A stretch of 64,000 nucleotides of DNA from SMWD01 sp002729875 (GTDB lineage: Bacteria; Pseudomonadota; Gammaproteobacteria; Steroidobacterales; GCA-2729495): assembly GCA_036010905.1 (NCBI GenBank), contig DASCMH010000056.1, forward strand, positions 1-64,000. Direction: 5' to 3'. Below are positions 9,664 to 19,565 of the stretch, in pieces; the stretch's first letter is position 1, and every line of letters starts with the position of its first letter. Made by a program: the position numbers and the translations under genes. Below the pieces are notes generated by a model. The model had not been told where the DNA came from. It saw only the letters and a list, made by a program, of their open reading frames with translations, and made no database searches.

Positions 9664-10650
9664 ATGTCTTGTTCCGAATCCCCGCCCCCTCCACCCATCC
9701 GTACCGACTGGTCACATGCTGAAGTCGCCGACCTGTTCATCCTGCCGTTCAACGAATTACTGTATTTGGCCCACTCGACGCACCGCGGTTATTTTGATCC
9801 GAACCGACTGCAGATCAGTACACTGATCAGCATCAAAACCGGCGGCTGCCCGGAAGACTGTGCCTATTGCTCGCAAAGTGTTCACTTTGATACCGCCGTC
9901 GCACACGAAAAACTCATGCCACTTGATGCCGTGCTCAACGCCGCCCGGCAAGCGAAGGAAAATGGTGCAACACGCTTTTGTATGGGTGCCGCCTACCGCA
10001 ACCCTAAACCGAAACAGCTGACAGAAATCACCAAGATGGTGGCTGCCGTGCACGAACTTGGCATGGAAACCTGTGCAACTCTGGGCATGCTGAAACCCGA
10101 TCAGGCCAAGCAGCTCAAAGCAGCCGGACTCGACTACTACAATCACAACCTGGACACTTCCGCAGCCTTTTACCCGGAGGTTATTTCAACACGTACCTAC
10201 CAGGATCGGCTGGATACGCTTGAGGCAGTACGTAACGCCGGTCTTAATGTCTGTTGCGGCGGCATCATCGGCATGGGCGAGAGCCAGAACGACTGGATTG
10301 ACATGCTGCATACGCTGGCAACCCTGCCGCAACACCCCGGTAGCGTACCGATTAATCAACTCGTGCAGGTCGCCGGTACTCCGCTCGACAATCAACCGAC
10401 CCATATCGACCCGCTGGACTTTGTGCGTATTATCGCCATTGCCCGTATCCTGATGCCCGCTTCTCATGTTCGCCTGTCCGCCGGTCGGGGCGAGATGAGC
10501 GACGAGTTACAGGCCCTGTGCTATTTTGCCGGCGCAAATTCAATTTTCTACGGGGAAAAACTGCTGACCACCGGCAATCCGGAAACCAGCAAAGATCTGC
10601 AGCTGATGGACCGACTTGGTCTGCAGGCGGAAAAACCCGCGGCTATATAG
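9664..10650 (+). CDS. bioB: Biotin synthase
   Basis: This radical SAM enzyme inserts sulfur into dethiobiotin to make biotin. The 328 residues include the [4Fe-4S]/SAM cluster motif CxxxCxxC (C62, C66, C69 in CPEDCAYC). The second-cluster and substrate residues lie in ETCATLGML, YYNHNLDTS, CCGGIIGMGE and the RLSAGR segment whose Arg binds the [2Fe-2S] cluster. It heads the biotin genes but is followed by bioC, not bioF. Confidence 0.97.
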   Translation: MSCSESPPPPPIRTDWSHAEVADLFILPFNELLYLAHSTHRGYFDPNRLQISTLISIKTGGCPEDCAYCSQSVHFDTAVAHEKLMPLDAVLNAARQAKENGATRFCMGAAYRNPKPKQLTEITKMVAAVHELGMETCATLGMLKPDQAKQLKAAGLDYYNHNLDTSAAFYPEVISTRTYQDRLDTLEAVRNAGLNVCCGGIIGMGESQNDWIDMLHTLATLPQHPGSVPINQLVQVAGTPLDNQPTHIDPLDFVRIIAIARILMPASHVRLSAGRGEMSDELQALCYFAGANSIFYGEKLLTTGNPETSKDLQLMDRLGLQAEKPAAI

Positions 10651-10780
10651 TGGCCCGCATGGCAACAAAAGATCTCCGTTCCACCAGCGTGTCCGTGACC
10701 CAGAATACTGTCCGCAGATGGGGTTGATTCACGTCGCACCCGGTGGTGCCTGATACCCATTTCCGACATCATCCCTGCTC

Positions 10781-11626
10781 ATGCTCGATCAACACCGCAT
10801 CCGCCACGCTTTCACCCGCGCTGCTGCCGGTTTCGATGCCGGCGACTTCCTGTACCGCGAGATTCGCGCGCGCATGCTGGAACGCTTACCGGCAGTGACA
10901 GCCGAACCGGCCCTGGTTATTGATCTTGGTGCCGGCACCGGGTGTGCGACAGCTGGCCTGCAGGCCAGTTTCCCTGCCGCTCAGATCTTGTCAGTCGACA
11001 GCTCCGCCGCAATGCTTACCGCCGGCAGCGATGTTGCGCAGCGAATTTGTGCCGATGCAACGCGCCTGCCGCTGATCGATGGCTGCGCCGACGCGGTGGT
11101 CTCCAACCTGATGCTGCATCACTGTCCGGCTCCTGCCGCCGTGCTGACCGAGGCTCGTCGCGTGCTTTCAACTCAAGGCTTTTTAATGCTGACGACCTTC
11201 GGCCGCGAGAGCCTTACCGAACTCGGGCGTGCCTGGGCCAGCGCAGATCGATTTACCCATATCGCACCTTTCTTTGACCTTCAGGAACTTGGCAATTTGC
11301 TTGCCGCCACCGGCTTTAGCGAGCCGGTACTTGACCTCCAGACACTCACGGTAACCTATGACAACCTGGCAAAGATGATGGATGATCTGCGCAGCACCGG
11401 CTCAACAAATGCAACCGGCGGCAGGAACCCGGGATTGACCGGCCGCAATGCCTGGCGACGTTTGGTTGCCGCTTACGACCAATTGCGCAGGGCCGACGGT
11501 AAATTGCCCGTGACAATTGAAATTATTTTCTTGCTGGCCTGGGCCGGCGGCTACCGGGAGGAGGGTGCCGAAATAGAGATCCCCGTTGATACCATCGGCA
11601 AGGGCAATCGTAGCCGATCGATTTAA
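10781..11626 (+). CDS. bioC: Malonyl-ACP O-methyltransferase BioC
   Basis: It methylates malonyl-ACP to start pimelate synthesis for biotin. The 281 residues are slightly longer than usual (about 250-260). The N-terminal family signature IRHAFTRAAAGFD is at residues 7-19. SAM motif I VIDLGAGTGCATAGL is at 46-60, and motif IV/post-I SNLMLHHCPAP is clear. It follows bioB by 130 bases; bioF, bioH and bioD are absent here and must lie elsewhere or be replaced. Confidence 0.9.
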   Translation: MLDQHRIRHAFTRAAAGFDAGDFLYREIRARMLERLPAVTAEPALVIDLGAGTGCATAGLQASFPAAQILSVDSSAAMLTAGSDVAQRICADATRLPLIDGCADAVVSNLMLHHCPAPAAVLTEARRVLSTQGFLMLTTFGRESLTELGRAWASADRFTHIAPFFDLQELGNLLAATGFSEPVLDLQTLTVTYDNLAKMMDDLRSTGSTNATGGRNPGLTGRNAWRRLVAAYDQLRRADGKLPVTIEIIFLLAWAGGYREEGAEIEIPVDTIGKGNRSRSI

Positions 11627-11943
11627 TAAAAAGTGTCGAAAACTGCCTGCTGCATGCCGGCGACGTAGCCTGTAACGATTCAACACAGCCATTGTCGAAC
11701 AGCACTCCGGGTTGTTAGTCTTTACATCTGATCACTTGCCGGCCAGTAAGTTTATAACCACCATTGAGCCATACAGTCTTAAGAACGTGTTTCTGGTTAA
11801 CCTGCTCGGTAACCTGATCATGGGCTGCAGTACTGATATCGACATGCAGGGCATAGGCAAGAATTGAAAAAAACGATTGAAGATTTCACCCCTCGGCTAA
11901 CTTAGAAATGGGCTGCAGAGCCCAATAAAAAAGGGACCAATAT
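11627..11943. other. Intergenic region before ctaA with a small hairpin
   Basis: About 317 bases without a gene. At 11910-11923 a hairpin has arms GGGCT and AGCCC around GCAG and is followed by AATAAAAAAGGG, which carries the ribosome binding site of ctaA. It is not followed by a T-run, so it is no intrinsic terminator. It could be an mRNA leader structure. Confidence 0.4.
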
Positions 11944-12960
11944 ATGTATAACTGGTACATCCGGCTGATCGGTCTGACTGTAGTCCTGGCGCTGGTAGTC
12001 GTCATTCTCGGTGCATGGGTTCGTCTGACAGACGCCGGCCTGGGCTGCCCGGACTGGCCTGGCTGCTATGGCTCACTGATCGTACCTGAAGACGCGATTG
12101 CAGTTGCCGACGCAAATGCGGCTTATCCTGAACGTCCGGTCGAAGCGGACAAGGCGTGGCATGAGATGATTCACCGCTTTGCGGCAACGACACTGGGACT
12201 ATCAATACTGATTGCTACATTGCTCGCCTGGCGCAACCGGGACGATCCGGCGCAACCGGTAAAAATGCCGATTGCGTTACTGGGGGTTGTGATTTTCCAG
12301 GGCTTGCTCGGCATGTGGACGGTTACGCTGCTACTCAAACCGCTCATTGTCATGGGCCACCTGCTCGGCGGCCTGACAACGCTTGGCATGGCCTTCTGGT
12401 TAACCCTGGAGCACCTGCGGCGCGGCAAGGTTACCGTGAGCAGGCCACGACAAATAGCCGTCCCGGCCCTGCTCGGCCTGATCGTCCTGGTTGGCCAGAT
12501 CGCACTTGGTGGCTGGACCAGTTCCAATTACGCGGCTCTGGCCTGTCCTGATGTACCAACCTGCCAGGGTAGCTGGTGGCCGGAAGATACCGACTTTGCC
12601 GAAGGCTTTGTGATGTGGCGCGGATTGGGTATCGACTATGAGTTCGGTGTGCTTGAGGCGCCGGCACGGGTAGCAATCCACTATTCGCATCGCCTTGGCG
12701 CACTCGCCGCATTCCTGCTGCTGGGCTTTCTTGGTCTCGGCGCCAGTCGCAGCGGGGCATCGGCTGCAATTGTGCGCTCGGGACAATTTGTTATTGCAGC
12801 GCTGATTGCGCAATTATTGCTTGGTGTTGGCGTTGTCTGGTTTGGCCTGCCGTTATTTCTGGCCACCGCGCATAACGGTGTTGCCGCACTGCTGCTACTG
12901 GCAACGATCAATCTAAACCATGCTGAAATCACCTGTGCCCCTCCTGATGCACGCCAGTGA
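11944..12960 (+). CDS. ctaA: Heme A synthase (COX15/CtaA family)
   Basis: This membrane enzyme oxidises the C8 methyl of heme O to the formyl of heme A for aa3-type cytochrome oxidases. Its 338 residues form about eight membrane helices. The family signature GAWVRLTDAGLGCPDWPGCYG is near 23-43, and conserved His are seen in WHEMIHR, GHLLGGLTTLG, HYSHRLGA and TAHNGVAALL. The Cys pair in ALACPDVPTCQG is also typical. No cox structural genes or ctaB lie nearby. It is translationally coupled to the next gene. Confidence 0.95.
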   Translation: MYNWYIRLIGLTVVLALVVVILGAWVRLTDAGLGCPDWPGCYGSLIVPEDAIAVADANAAYPERPVEADKAWHEMIHRFAATTLGLSILIATLLAWRNRDDPAQPVKMPIALLGVVIFQGLLGMWTVTLLLKPLIVMGHLLGGLTTLGMAFWLTLEHLRRGKVTVSRPRQIAVPALLGLIVLVGQIALGGWTSSNYAALACPDVPTCQGSWWPEDTDFAEGFVMWRGLGIDYEFGVLEAPARVAIHYSHRLGALAAFLLLGFLGLGASRSGASAAIVRSGQFVIAALIAQLLLGVGVVWFGLPLFLATAHNGVAALLLLATINLNHAEITCAPPDARQ

Positions 12961-13910
12961 CCAAGACCAACCGATTTACCCTGATCGCGACGGTTCTGCT
13001 TGGCATCCTGCTGTATACGATTCTCCAATTCGCACATGACCTCAATGTTGCCTGGGACGGCAGCCCCCTTGAGCCACCGGCAAAAACCAGTAACCAGCAT
13101 GCGACTACTGTGCCGCGTATTACTGGTGCCGTAGATCTGCATAACATGTTCGCCGACGGCGCTCTCGATGCCGCCCTGAATGACTATGCAGCCTGGAGCG
13201 ACGCACGGGGGTTTGCCGGTAATAATCGTCTGTTCGCTGCACCGGTCGATACGCCATCAAATCTGCCCGCAGACATGGATGAAACCGCACTTCGGACCCG
13301 CAGCGAAGCGGGCGATGTGACCGCAACCCAAGCACTTGCCGCACAAATGCTGTTTGCCGACCCGTTCGCTGCGATCGCACTTTTCCGGCGCGCCGCTGAG
13401 CAAGGCTCAACATTCGCATTACTGCGTATCGGTTCTCTGCTGGCAGCAATTGATACCGCGGACGCCTATAACGAAGCAACCAGCTCCGCTCCACGGCAAC
13501 GAATTGCCGACCTTATCGAACCAGGCCTCAACCATAGCCTGCGGCTGACTGCATTCGGTTATATGGTTACGGCGCTACGCGACGGCGGGGCACCGATTGT
13601 CGACCATGACCTGCTCAATTGGCTGGACCGGATCAACGATTCGGTAACAAACGACGAACGGCTTGCCGTTTGCAGGTGGTCGGAACGCACACTGATGGAA
13701 ATTGCCAAACGCAGGGTGCGCTGGGGCAAACCAGCGGTCACCACGATTACGCCGAAGATGTTCTTCGCTATCCCCGATCTGGCCGAACGCCTGCCGTGTA
13801 GACGAACCGTACACCCTATTGATAACCTGATGGATCTAACCCACTGTACGGTGAGCAAAGTTCGCAACGCCGCAGACCAGGATCTGGATCTGTATATCTG
13901 TAAAAAATAG
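12957..13910 (+). CDS. Membrane-anchored Sel1/TPR-like protein, function unknown
   Basis: The GTG start overlaps the ctaA stop by four bases (GTGA), so the two are translationally coupled. The 317 residues begin with one membrane segment (about 8-25), then a periplasmic region. At 105-160 helical pairs such as ALAAQMLFADPFAAIALFRR and AAEQGSTFALLRIGSLLA resemble Sel1-type repeats. Four Cys occur, two of them near the C terminus. No enzyme motif is visible. The coupling to ctaA hints at a role in oxidase assembly, which is inference. Confidence 0.75.
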   Translation: MTKTNRFTLIATVLLGILLYTILQFAHDLNVAWDGSPLEPPAKTSNQHATTVPRITGAVDLHNMFADGALDAALNDYAAWSDARGFAGNNRLFAAPVDTPSNLPADMDETALRTRSEAGDVTATQALAAQMLFADPFAAIALFRRAAEQGSTFALLRIGSLLAAIDTADAYNEATSSAPRQRIADLIEPGLNHSLRLTAFGYMVTALRDGGAPIVDHDLLNWLDRINDSVTNDERLAVCRWSERTLMEIAKRRVRWGKPAVTTITPKMFFAIPDLAERLPCRRTVHPIDNLMDLTHCTVSKVRNAADQDLDLYICKK

Positions 13911-13978
13911 CAAAACCTGAACACCTTGTTTCCAGCTAGACTTGCACTCCCGACACTGACGAACCGAAATTTCCTGAT

Positions 13979-16177
13979 ATGGACGTAACACCAATTATCG
14001 ATCCGCTGAATGACGCACAGCGTGAAGCCGTCACGGCAGCCGACAACCCGTTGCTGGTCATCGCCGGAGCCGGCAGTGGCAAGACCCGTGTCCTGGTACA
14101 CCGGATCGCCTGGCTGGTCGAGGTCAACGGTATCTCGCCGCACGGCATCCTGGCCGTCACGTTCACCAACAAGGCCGCGGCCGAGATGCGCATCCGGATC
14201 GAGAAATTACTCGGCGAACCCATTAATAACCTCTGGGTCGGCACCTTCCATGGCCTTGCGCACCGGCTGCTACGCCGCCATTGGCAGGAGGCCGGTCTGC
14301 CGCAGTCATTCCAGATTCTGGATTCGGAAGACCAGCATCGGCTGCTTAAGCGCATGTGTAAAAATCTCGAACTGGATGAAACAACCTGGGTGCCGCGTGA
14401 AATCCAGTACTTTATCAACCAGCAAAAAGACGATGGTCTGCGCCCGGAACATATCGCAGACCATGGCGACCAGAACCGCCGACAGCTGATTCATTTCTAC
14501 AAGCTTTATCAGGATATCTGTGAACAATCAGGCCTGGTGGATTTTGCCGAACTGCTGCTCAGAGCCCATGAACTCTGGCTACATCATCCAAAACTGCTCG
14601 AGCGTTACCAGCGGCGGTTTCAACATCTGCTGGTCGACGAGTTTCAGGATACCAACGCCATACAGTATGCATGGCTCAAAGTACTGGCCGGTGAATCCGG
14701 AATTCCATTCGTTGTCGGCGACGACGACCAGTCCATCTATCGCTGGCGCGGCGCCCGGGTCGAGCATATATACAAGTTCCAGAAAGACTTTCCCAATGCC
14801 CGCATTGTCAAACTTGAGCAGAATTACCGTTCCACCGGCACCATCCTCAAGGCCGCCAATGCGATTATCATCAATAACAGCACCCGGATGAGCAAGGAGT
14901 TGTGGACCGATGGCAATGACGGGAACCTGATCAAGTTATATAACGCCTACAACGAACGCGACGAGGCTGACTTCGTTATAGCCCGAATTCAGGAATGGGT
15001 ACGCAACGGCAACCGGCGTGACGAGAGCGCAGTTTTATACCGCTCAAATGCCCAATCCCGGGTCTTTGAAGAATCTCTGCTGCGGGCAAATCTGCCGTAC
15101 CGTGTTTACGGTGGTCAGCGCTTCTTCGAGCGCGCCGAAATCAAGGATGCGCTTGCATACCTGCGCCTGATCGAGAATCGCAACGATGATCCTTCTTTTG
15201 AACGGATCGTCAACGTCCCGACGCGCGGTATTGGTGCCACAACAGTTAACACGATCCGTGAGTACGCCCGCGCAAATGCAATGCCCTTATGGGAAGCCGC
15301 ACGATCACTGGCTGGCGGACAGTTACCGGGCCGTGCTGCAAATGCTGTACAGGCTTTCCTGGTCCTGATCGAAACGCTTGCTGGCGGCAGCCAAGATACT
15401 GAACTGCACGAGCAGGTTGATCACGTTATTCAACACAGTCGACTCACCGACCATTACCGAAAAGAACCGCGCGAAAAGGCCGCAGCCCGCATCGAGAACC
15501 TTGAGGAACTGGTTAGTGCTGCACGGGGATTTGAAGATAACGAGGCAGAGGAGGGCATGTCACCCCTGGCCGCATTTCTCGCCCATGCGGTACTCGAATC
15601 AGGTGACGCCCAGGGTGATGAGTGGGATGACTGTGTACAACTCATGACCCTGCATTCGGTCAAAGGGCTTGAGTTTCCGCTGGTATTTATGACCGGAATG
15701 GAAGACGGGTTGTTCCCGCATCAGCGTTCGATGAATGATGCGGACGGACTTGAGGAAGAACGGCGGCTCTGTTATGTCGGCACCACCCGCGCAATGGCGG
15801 AGTTATACCTGACCTGTGCCGAGCAACGCCGCATGTATGGCGTCGACAAATTTGCCCACCCGTCAAGATTTATCAGTGAAATCCCCGCGGAACTGCTCGA
15901 GGAAGTACGTCCCGGCATCCGGGTATCGAAACCGGTCAGCCATGCCGGCTCGTACTCGACCCAGGCCCTCCCCGCCAGCCCCCGCAAACCGGGCGGTTTG
16001 GGCGAGGCAACTGAAAACGGTATCCGGCTGGGACAACATGTTTGCCACGGCAAATTTGGCGAAGGTGTGGTGCTGAATTATGAGGGTACCGGCGCCCATG
16101 CACGGGTACAGGTCAATTTTGCGTCAGCCGGCACAAAATGGCTCGTCATGTCCTACGCCAAGCTCGAACTGATGTAG
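13979..16177 (+). CDS. uvrD: DNA helicase II UvrD
   Basis: This superfamily 1 3'-5' helicase removes excised strands in nucleotide excision and mismatch repair. The 732 residues carry Walker A GAGSGKT (30-36), motif Ia TFTNKAAAEM, the DEFQDTN box (220-226), motif III GDDDQSIYRWRGA, motif IV ENYRS-like LEQNYRST, motif V HSVKGLEF and motif VI CYVGTTRA. The C-terminal Tudor-like segment (FGEGVVLNYEG to the end), which contacts RNA polymerase in the family, is present. Confidence 0.97.
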   Translation: MDVTPIIDPLNDAQREAVTAADNPLLVIAGAGSGKTRVLVHRIAWLVEVNGISPHGILAVTFTNKAAAEMRIRIEKLLGEPINNLWVGTFHGLAHRLLRRHWQEAGLPQSFQILDSEDQHRLLKRMCKNLELDETTWVPREIQYFINQQKDDGLRPEHIADHGDQNRRQLIHFYKLYQDICEQSGLVDFAELLLRAHELWLHHPKLLERYQRRFQHLLVDEFQDTNAIQYAWLKVLAGESGIPFVVGDDDQSIYRWRGARVEHIYKFQKDFPNARIVKLEQNYRSTGTILKAANAIIINNSTRMSKELWTDGNDGNLIKLYNAYNERDEADFVIARIQEWVRNGNRRDESAVLYRSNAQSRVFEESLLRANLPYRVYGGQRFFERAEIKDALAYLRLIENRNDDPSFERIVNVPTRGIGATTVNTIREYARANAMPLWEAARSLAGGQLPGRAANAVQAFLVLIETLAGGSQDTELHEQVDHVIQHSRLTDHYRKEPREKAAARIENLEELVSAARGFEDNEAEEGMSPLAAFLAHAVLESGDAQGDEWDDCVQLMTLHSVKGLEFPLVFMTGMEDGLFPHQRSMNDADGLEEERRLCYVGTTRAMAELYLTCAEQRRMYGVDKFAHPSRFISEIPAELLEEVRPGIRVSKPVSHAGSYSTQALPASPRKPGGLGEATENGIRLGQHVCHGKFGEGVVLNYEGTGAHARVQVNFASAGTKWLVMSYAKLELM

Positions 16178-16213
16178 ACTACGCATGCCTAGGCCACGTA
16201 TACACTTAAACAG

Positions 16214-17587
16214 ATGAACATTCTGATCCTCGGCGCCGGTCAAGTCGGCACCACGGCTGCACAACATTTAGCCAAAGAGGAAGCCAATGAAGTCACGATC
16301 GTCGACTCCAATGCAGCAGTGCTCAGGGATCTGCAGGATCGACTCGACGTTCGCACCGTAATTGGCCAAGCCTCGTTTCCGGACATACTGGAACGTGCCG
16401 GCGCGCGGGAGGCAGACATGATCATCGCACTGACCAACAGTGATGAAATCAATATGATTGCGTGTCAGGTTGCCTATACAATTTTCCAGACACCGACGAA
16501 GATTGCCCGCATCAGGGCTTCCGAATACATCGACACCGACGAGTTGTGGCAACAGGCTTCAATCCCGGTAGACTTTCGTATCAGCCCTGAAGAACTCGTC
16601 ACGCAGCATATCGAGCAGCTTATACATTACCCGGGCGCATTTCAGGTTCTTGAGTTTGCCGATGGTGCCGTGCGCCTGGTCGGCGCTCGTGCGCATCGCG
16701 GCGGTTTGCTGGTCGGCCAGCAAATCAAGACCCTTCACGAACATATTCCCGACATTGAAACCCGAATCGCTGCGATCTACCGCAACGGCAGAAGTATCGA
16801 GCCGGACGGCAACACACTGATCCAGGAAAATGATGAGGTGTTCTTCATTGCGGCATACAAGGATATTCGTGTCGTCATGAGTGAAATGCGCAAACTGGAA
16901 GATCCGGTCCGACGGGTCGTGATTGCCGGTGGTGGTAATATTGGTTTTCGGCTCGCGACATTACTCGAGCAAACCAATCAGGTCAAAATTATCGACCATA
17001 ATAAGCGCCGCGCCAAAAAGATCTCTGAGTTACTCGATAAAACGATTGTCTTGCACGGAGATGCCGCGGATGAAGAGCTGCTTATTGAAGAAAATGTCGA
17101 TAATGCCGATATTTTCGTTGCCCTGACGAATGCAGAAGAAGCCAATATTCTGTCCGCAATGGTAGCCAAGCAACTTGGCTGCAAGAAAGTCATGTCACTG
17201 ATCAACCGACCGGCCTATGCCGAACTCGTCGAGAGCGGCGCCATTGATGTTGCAATCTCACCCCGACAAATTACCATCGGCTCCTTGCTGGCTCATGTGC
17301 GTCGAGGTGATGTTGTAAAAGTGCATTCTTTGCGTCGCGGGCGGGCAGAGGCAATGGAAGCAATCGCACATGGGACCGAGCATGAATCGATGGTTGTCGG
17401 TCGTGCTATCGAAGACATAAAGCTGCCACCCGGCACATCCATTAACGCTCTTGTTCGCGGTAGCGAAGTCATGCAGGCACACCACGACACCGTAATCAAA
17501 ACAGACGATCACGTCATCATGTTCATCACCGATTGCAGGCAGACGGAAGAAGTCGAACGCCTGTTCCAGATCAACGTAAAAATCTGA
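16214..17587 (+). CDS. trkA: Trk K+ uptake NAD-binding subunit TrkA
   Basis: This peripheral cytoplasmic regulator gates the TrkH K+ channel. The 457 residues comprise two RCK modules. The first begins MNILILGAGQVG, and the second Rossmann motif VIAGGGNIGFRLA starts near residue 236. Each is followed by an RCK-C ligand-binding domain. The gene ends 10 bases before trkH, an operon arrangement seen in several gammaproteobacteria. Confidence 0.97.
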   Translation: MNILILGAGQVGTTAAQHLAKEEANEVTIVDSNAAVLRDLQDRLDVRTVIGQASFPDILERAGAREADMIIALTNSDEINMIACQVAYTIFQTPTKIARIRASEYIDTDELWQQASIPVDFRISPEELVTQHIEQLIHYPGAFQVLEFADGAVRLVGARAHRGGLLVGQQIKTLHEHIPDIETRIAAIYRNGRSIEPDGNTLIQENDEVFFIAAYKDIRVVMSEMRKLEDPVRRVVIAGGGNIGFRLATLLEQTNQVKIIDHNKRRAKKISELLDKTIVLHGDAADEELLIEENVDNADIFVALTNAEEANILSAMVAKQLGCKKVMSLINRPAYAELVESGAIDVAISPRQITIGSLLAHVRRGDVVKVHSLRRGRAEAMEAIAHGTEHESMVVGRAIEDIKLPPGTSINALVRGSEVMQAHHDTVIKTDDHVIMFITDCRQTEEVERLFQINVKI

Positions 17588-17597
17588 TACCACATCC

Positions 17598-19052
17598 ATG
17601 CGTTTGTACGTAGTTCAGCGAATCCTTGGAATGTTGCTGATGTTATTCAGCAGCAGCATGCTGCCTCCGATTGTGGTTTCACAGATTTATGATGACGGGT
17701 CAAGCCTGGCATTTATCAAGGGTTTTGCCGTTACGCTGATTGCAGGTGCAATGATCTGGCTCCCGGTTCGCAAGGAACGGCGTGAATTACGCCTGCGTGA
17801 CGGTTTTGTTATCGTGGCTGCATTCTGGGTTGTACTCGGTACATTTGGCGCCGCACCGTTATTGTTCTCGACAGCACCCAGCATGACCATCACTGATGCG
17901 GTTTTTGAAGCGATTTCGGGCCTGACAACCACCGGCGCCACGGTTTTGTCCGGCCTGGATTTTTTACCGAAATCAATCCTGTACTATCGCCAGCAATTAC
18001 AGTGGCTGGGCGGCATGGGCATTATCGTGCTGGCCGTCGCCGTACTGCCGATGCTCGGCGTTGGCGGCATGCAATTATATCGAGCCGAAACACCCGGACC
18101 CGTCAAAGACACCAAGCTGACGCCGCGCATTACTCAAACCGCCAAGGCTCTTTGGTACATCTACCTTAGCCTGACGATTATCTGTGCGATTTCTTACTTC
18201 TTTGCCGGCATGGATCCGTTCGATGCAATCTGTCACAGCTTTAGTACAGTTGCGATTGGAGGTTTCTCTACCCATGATGCAAGCATGGGATATTTCACAG
18301 ATAACATTTTTATTGAACAGATTGCTATCCTTTTTATGTTCCTGTCTGGTGTCAATTTTTCTCTGCACTTTTTTGCCTGGCGTTCCAACTCAATTCTTCA
18401 TTACCTGGAAGACCCCGAGTTCAAGGCCTATACGTTGATCATGATCGGCACTTTATTTGTCGTCCTGACAGGGCTTTATATGAGCAATGAGTACGACACC
18501 GTCTCTGAAACGTTCAGAAAAGGCTTATTCCAGGTTGTCTCAATTGCCACCACTACCGGCTTCACAACAACAGATTTCTCAGTCTGGCCCGGAACACTGC
18601 CAGTCCTGTTGCTGTTTGCAAGTTTTATCGGCGGTTGTGCCGGTTCTACCGGCGGAGGCATGAAAGTGATACGTTGTGTGTTGCTGTTCAAACAAGGCCT
18701 GCGTGAAGTACACCGACTTGTGCATCCGAATGCAGAAGTACCGGTTAAGCTGGGATCGATGCCGGTCCCGCAACGTGTCATTGATGCAGTCTGGGGCTTT
18801 CTTGCGGTCTACGTCGCACTATTTGTATTGATGATGATCGTAGTGCTGGCTACCGGCATAGATCAGGTCACTGCTTTTTCTGCTATTGCCGCGAGCCTGA
18901 ATAACCTGGGGCCCGGACTGGGTGATGTGGCATCCGGCTTTAGCGGCATCAATAATATCTCAAAGTGGGTCTGCATCTGTGCAATGCTGCTCGGCCGGCT
19001 GGAAATTTTCACGCTGCTGGTTCTTGTGTCGCCCGCATTCTGGCGTCACTGA
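17598..19052 (+). CDS. trkH: Trk K+ transporter membrane subunit TrkH
   Basis: This 484-residue integral membrane protein is the K+-conducting partner of TrkA. Four pore-loop repeats are visible through their filter-like sequences: SGLTTTGATV, FSTVAIGGFSTHD, ATTTGFTTTDF and LNNLGPGLG. The segment GGCAGSTGGGMKVIR after the third repeat is the usual intramembrane loop. It is cotranscribed with trkA and lies nine bases before the TRAP small subunit. Confidence 0.96.
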   Translation: MRLYVVQRILGMLLMLFSSSMLPPIVVSQIYDDGSSLAFIKGFAVTLIAGAMIWLPVRKERRELRLRDGFVIVAAFWVVLGTFGAAPLLFSTAPSMTITDAVFEAISGLTTTGATVLSGLDFLPKSILYYRQQLQWLGGMGIIVLAVAVLPMLGVGGMQLYRAETPGPVKDTKLTPRITQTAKALWYIYLSLTIICAISYFFAGMDPFDAICHSFSTVAIGGFSTHDASMGYFTDNIFIEQIAILFMFLSGVNFSLHFFAWRSNSILHYLEDPEFKAYTLIMIGTLFVVLTGLYMSNEYDTVSETFRKGLFQVVSIATTTGFTTTDFSVWPGTLPVLLLFASFIGGCAGSTGGGMKVIRCVLLFKQGLREVHRLVHPNAEVPVKLGSMPVPQRVIDAVWGFLAVYVALFVLMMIVVLATGIDQVTAFSAIAASLNNLGPGLGDVASGFSGINNISKWVCICAMLLGRLEIFTLLVLVSPAFWRH

Positions 19053-19060
19053 TCCGCATC

Positions 19061-19564
19061 ATGCAATTCACAAGGTTTCTGGAGCGTCTCAACGTTCATG
19101 TCGGGCGCGGCGTAGCGTGGCTAACCCTGATCATGGTATTCGTAACATTTATTATCGTTGTGATGCGTTATTTATTCGATAGTGGCTGGATCTGGCTGCA
19201 GGAATCAGTCACCTGGATGCACGCAGCGGTGTTCATGCTCGCCGCAGCCTATACGCTGGCTCGAGAGGAACATGTGCGTGTTGATATCTTTTACCGTCGC
19301 TTCACACCAAGAGGTCGTGCGCTTGTCAATGCTGTCGGCTCATTATTCCTGCTAATCCCGGTAGCTGTGTTCATAATTTTTACCAGCTGGGACTATGTCA
19401 TGCTTTCATGGCAGATCCGCGAATCGTCAAGAGAAGCGGGTGGCCTGATCTACCCGTTTATCTCGATGCTTAAAAGCCTGATTCCGCTGATGTCAATCAT
19501 GTTGCTGCTGCAGGGGGTTGTCCTGCTGGTCAAGTCCGTTGCAATAATCCGATCCAAAGCCTGA
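19061..19564 (+). CDS. dctQ: TRAP transporter small membrane subunit (DctQ-like)
   Basis: This 167-residue protein has four membrane helices and the family signature around WLQESVTWMHAAVFMLAAAY, followed by EEHVRVDIFY. DctQ subunits join DctM to form a Na+-driven importer that takes substrate from a periplasmic binding protein. ATG 19061 was chosen because it lies just after the trkH stop and starts a normal-length subunit. Its stop nearly touches the dctM start. Confidence 0.92.
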   Translation: MQFTRFLERLNVHVGRGVAWLTLIMVFVTFIIVVMRYLFDSGWIWLQESVTWMHAAVFMLAAAYTLAREEHVRVDIFYRRFTPRGRALVNAVGSLFLLIPVAVFIIFTSWDYVMLSWQIRESSREAGGLIYPFISMLKSLIPLMSIMLLLQGVVLLVKSVAIIRSKA

Positions 19565-19565
19565 G

